Assembly: GCA_021817875.1 (NCBI GenBank)
Contig: JAKAFQ010000203.1
Coordinates: forward strand, 1-7,244
Reading direction: 5' to 3'
DNA length: 7,244 nt
DNA from: Pseudomonadota bacterium
GTDB taxonomy: Bacteria; Pseudomonadota; Gammaproteobacteria; Steroidobacterales; Steroidobacteraceae
Below the pieces are notes generated by a model, which saw only the letters and a list, made by a program, of their open reading frames with translations, did no database searches and was not told where the DNA came from. A program made the position numbers and the translations under genes. This document shows positions 6,787 to 7,244 of this stretch, piece after piece. The first letter of the stretch is position 1. Every line of letters starts with the position of its first letter.

Positions 6787-7244
6787 AGTGCCTGATCGTC
6801 GCGGCGGGACAGGGCACGCGGCTCAGGGAAAGAGGCCCGATCAAGCCGCTGATTCCCCTGAAGGGCGTAGCCATCCTCGAGCGCGTGCTCGCCCGGGCGC
6901 GTGAGGCGGGGATCGGCGAGTTCGTGGTCGTCTCGGGGTACCGCGGCGAGGACGTGCGGGCCGCGCTCGATGCCATGTCCGCGCGGGACTGGATCGACAT
7001 CACGCACGTCATCAACGAGAGCTGGGAGCGGGCCAACGGCCTCTCCGTGCTGCGCGCGAAGCCCTTCCTCAGCGAGCCGTTCCTGCTCACCATGTGCGAC
7101 CACCTGGTCGATCCGTCGATCCTGCGCGAGCTGATGGCGGCGACGGTCGAGCCCGACAGCGTCACGCTCGCGGTGGATTTCAATATCAGCGGATCGATCA
7201 ACGACCTCGAGGACGTCACGCGCGTCCAATGCGCCGACGGCCGG
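6783..7244 (+). CDS. CTP:inositol-1-phosphate cytidylyltransferase-like nucleotidyltransferase (partial, 3' end missing)
   Basis: The first 154 residues of a sugar-nucleotidyltransferase-fold protein, cut by the window edge. The N-terminal AAGQGTRL at residues 7-14 is the nucleotide-binding loop, followed by Lys21-Pro22. HVINESWERANGLSVLRAK (75-93) and LLTMCDHLVDP (101-111) resemble the corresponding Asn-Gly and Asp-His segments of archaeal and Thermotoga inositol-1-phosphate cytidylyltransferase (IPCT), and ISGSINDLEDVTRVQCADG (135-153) fits the next conserved segment. IPCT makes CDP-inositol from CTP and the product of the preceding gene. In hyperthermophiles the domain is often fused to a CDP-alcohol phosphotransferase that makes di-myo-inositol phosphate; whether such a domain follows here cannot be seen. 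The 4-base overlap with the inositol synthase gene supports the assignment. Alternatives are another NTP transferase acting on a phosphorylated polyol or choline. Confidence 0.78.
   Translation, partial: MKCLIVAAGQGTRLRERGPIKPLIPLKGVAILERVLARAREAGIGEFVVVSGYRGEDVRAALDAMSARDWIDITHVINESWERANGLSVLRAKPFLSEPFLLTMCDHLVDPSILRELMAATVEPDSVTLAVDFNISGSINDLEDVTRVQCADGR

Overview
This GC-rich window holds seven genes, all on the + strand and tightly packed, with strong G/C third-position bias. The gene families and layout suggest a Gram-negative bacterium, most likely a high-GC Pseudomonadota (gamma-, beta- or alphaproteobacterial). That assignment is an inference with low confidence. No RNA genes, mobile elements or CRISPR repeats are visible, and the longest stretch without a gene is under 90 bases.

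Region 1 (56-5602) looks like a complete bacterial dihydroceramide pathway. In order it encodes a fatty acyl-AMP ligase (56-1858), a CerR-like extended SDR reductase (1862-2851), a dedicated acyl carrier protein (2900-3163), a serine palmitoyltransferase-type alpha-oxoamine synthase (3160-4389) and a GNAT-type acyltransferase resembling bacterial ceramide synthase bCerS (4472-5602). This is the same set of functions known from the Caulobacter sphingolipid genes. The expected flow is: fatty acid to acyl-ACP (ligase plus ACP), then condensation with serine to 3-ketosphinganine (Spt), N-acylation to 3-ketoceramide (bCerS), and reduction to dihydroceramide (CerR).

Region 2 (5644-7244, cut by the window edge) starts 41 bases later. 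It encodes a myo-inositol-phosphate synthase (5644-6786) and, overlapping it by 4 bases, the N-terminal 154 residues of a nucleotidyltransferase resembling inositol-1-phosphate cytidylyltransferase (6783 to the end). Together these would turn glucose-6-phosphate into CDP-inositol. Next to the ceramide genes this suggests an inositol-phosphate headgroup for a sphingolipid, possibly made by direct transfer from CDP-inositol. That would borrow chemistry best known from the di-myo-inositol-phosphate osmolyte pathway of hyperthermophiles. The transferase itself is not in the window.

The genes appear to form one operon. Plausible Shine-Dalgarno sequences precede the ligase, ACP and inositol synthase genes, while the reductase, Spt, bCerS and cytidylyltransferase starts lack strong ones and abut or overlap an upstream reading frame. 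For bCerS that frame is a 29-codon ORF that bridges the 82-base gap with ATGA overlaps at both ends.
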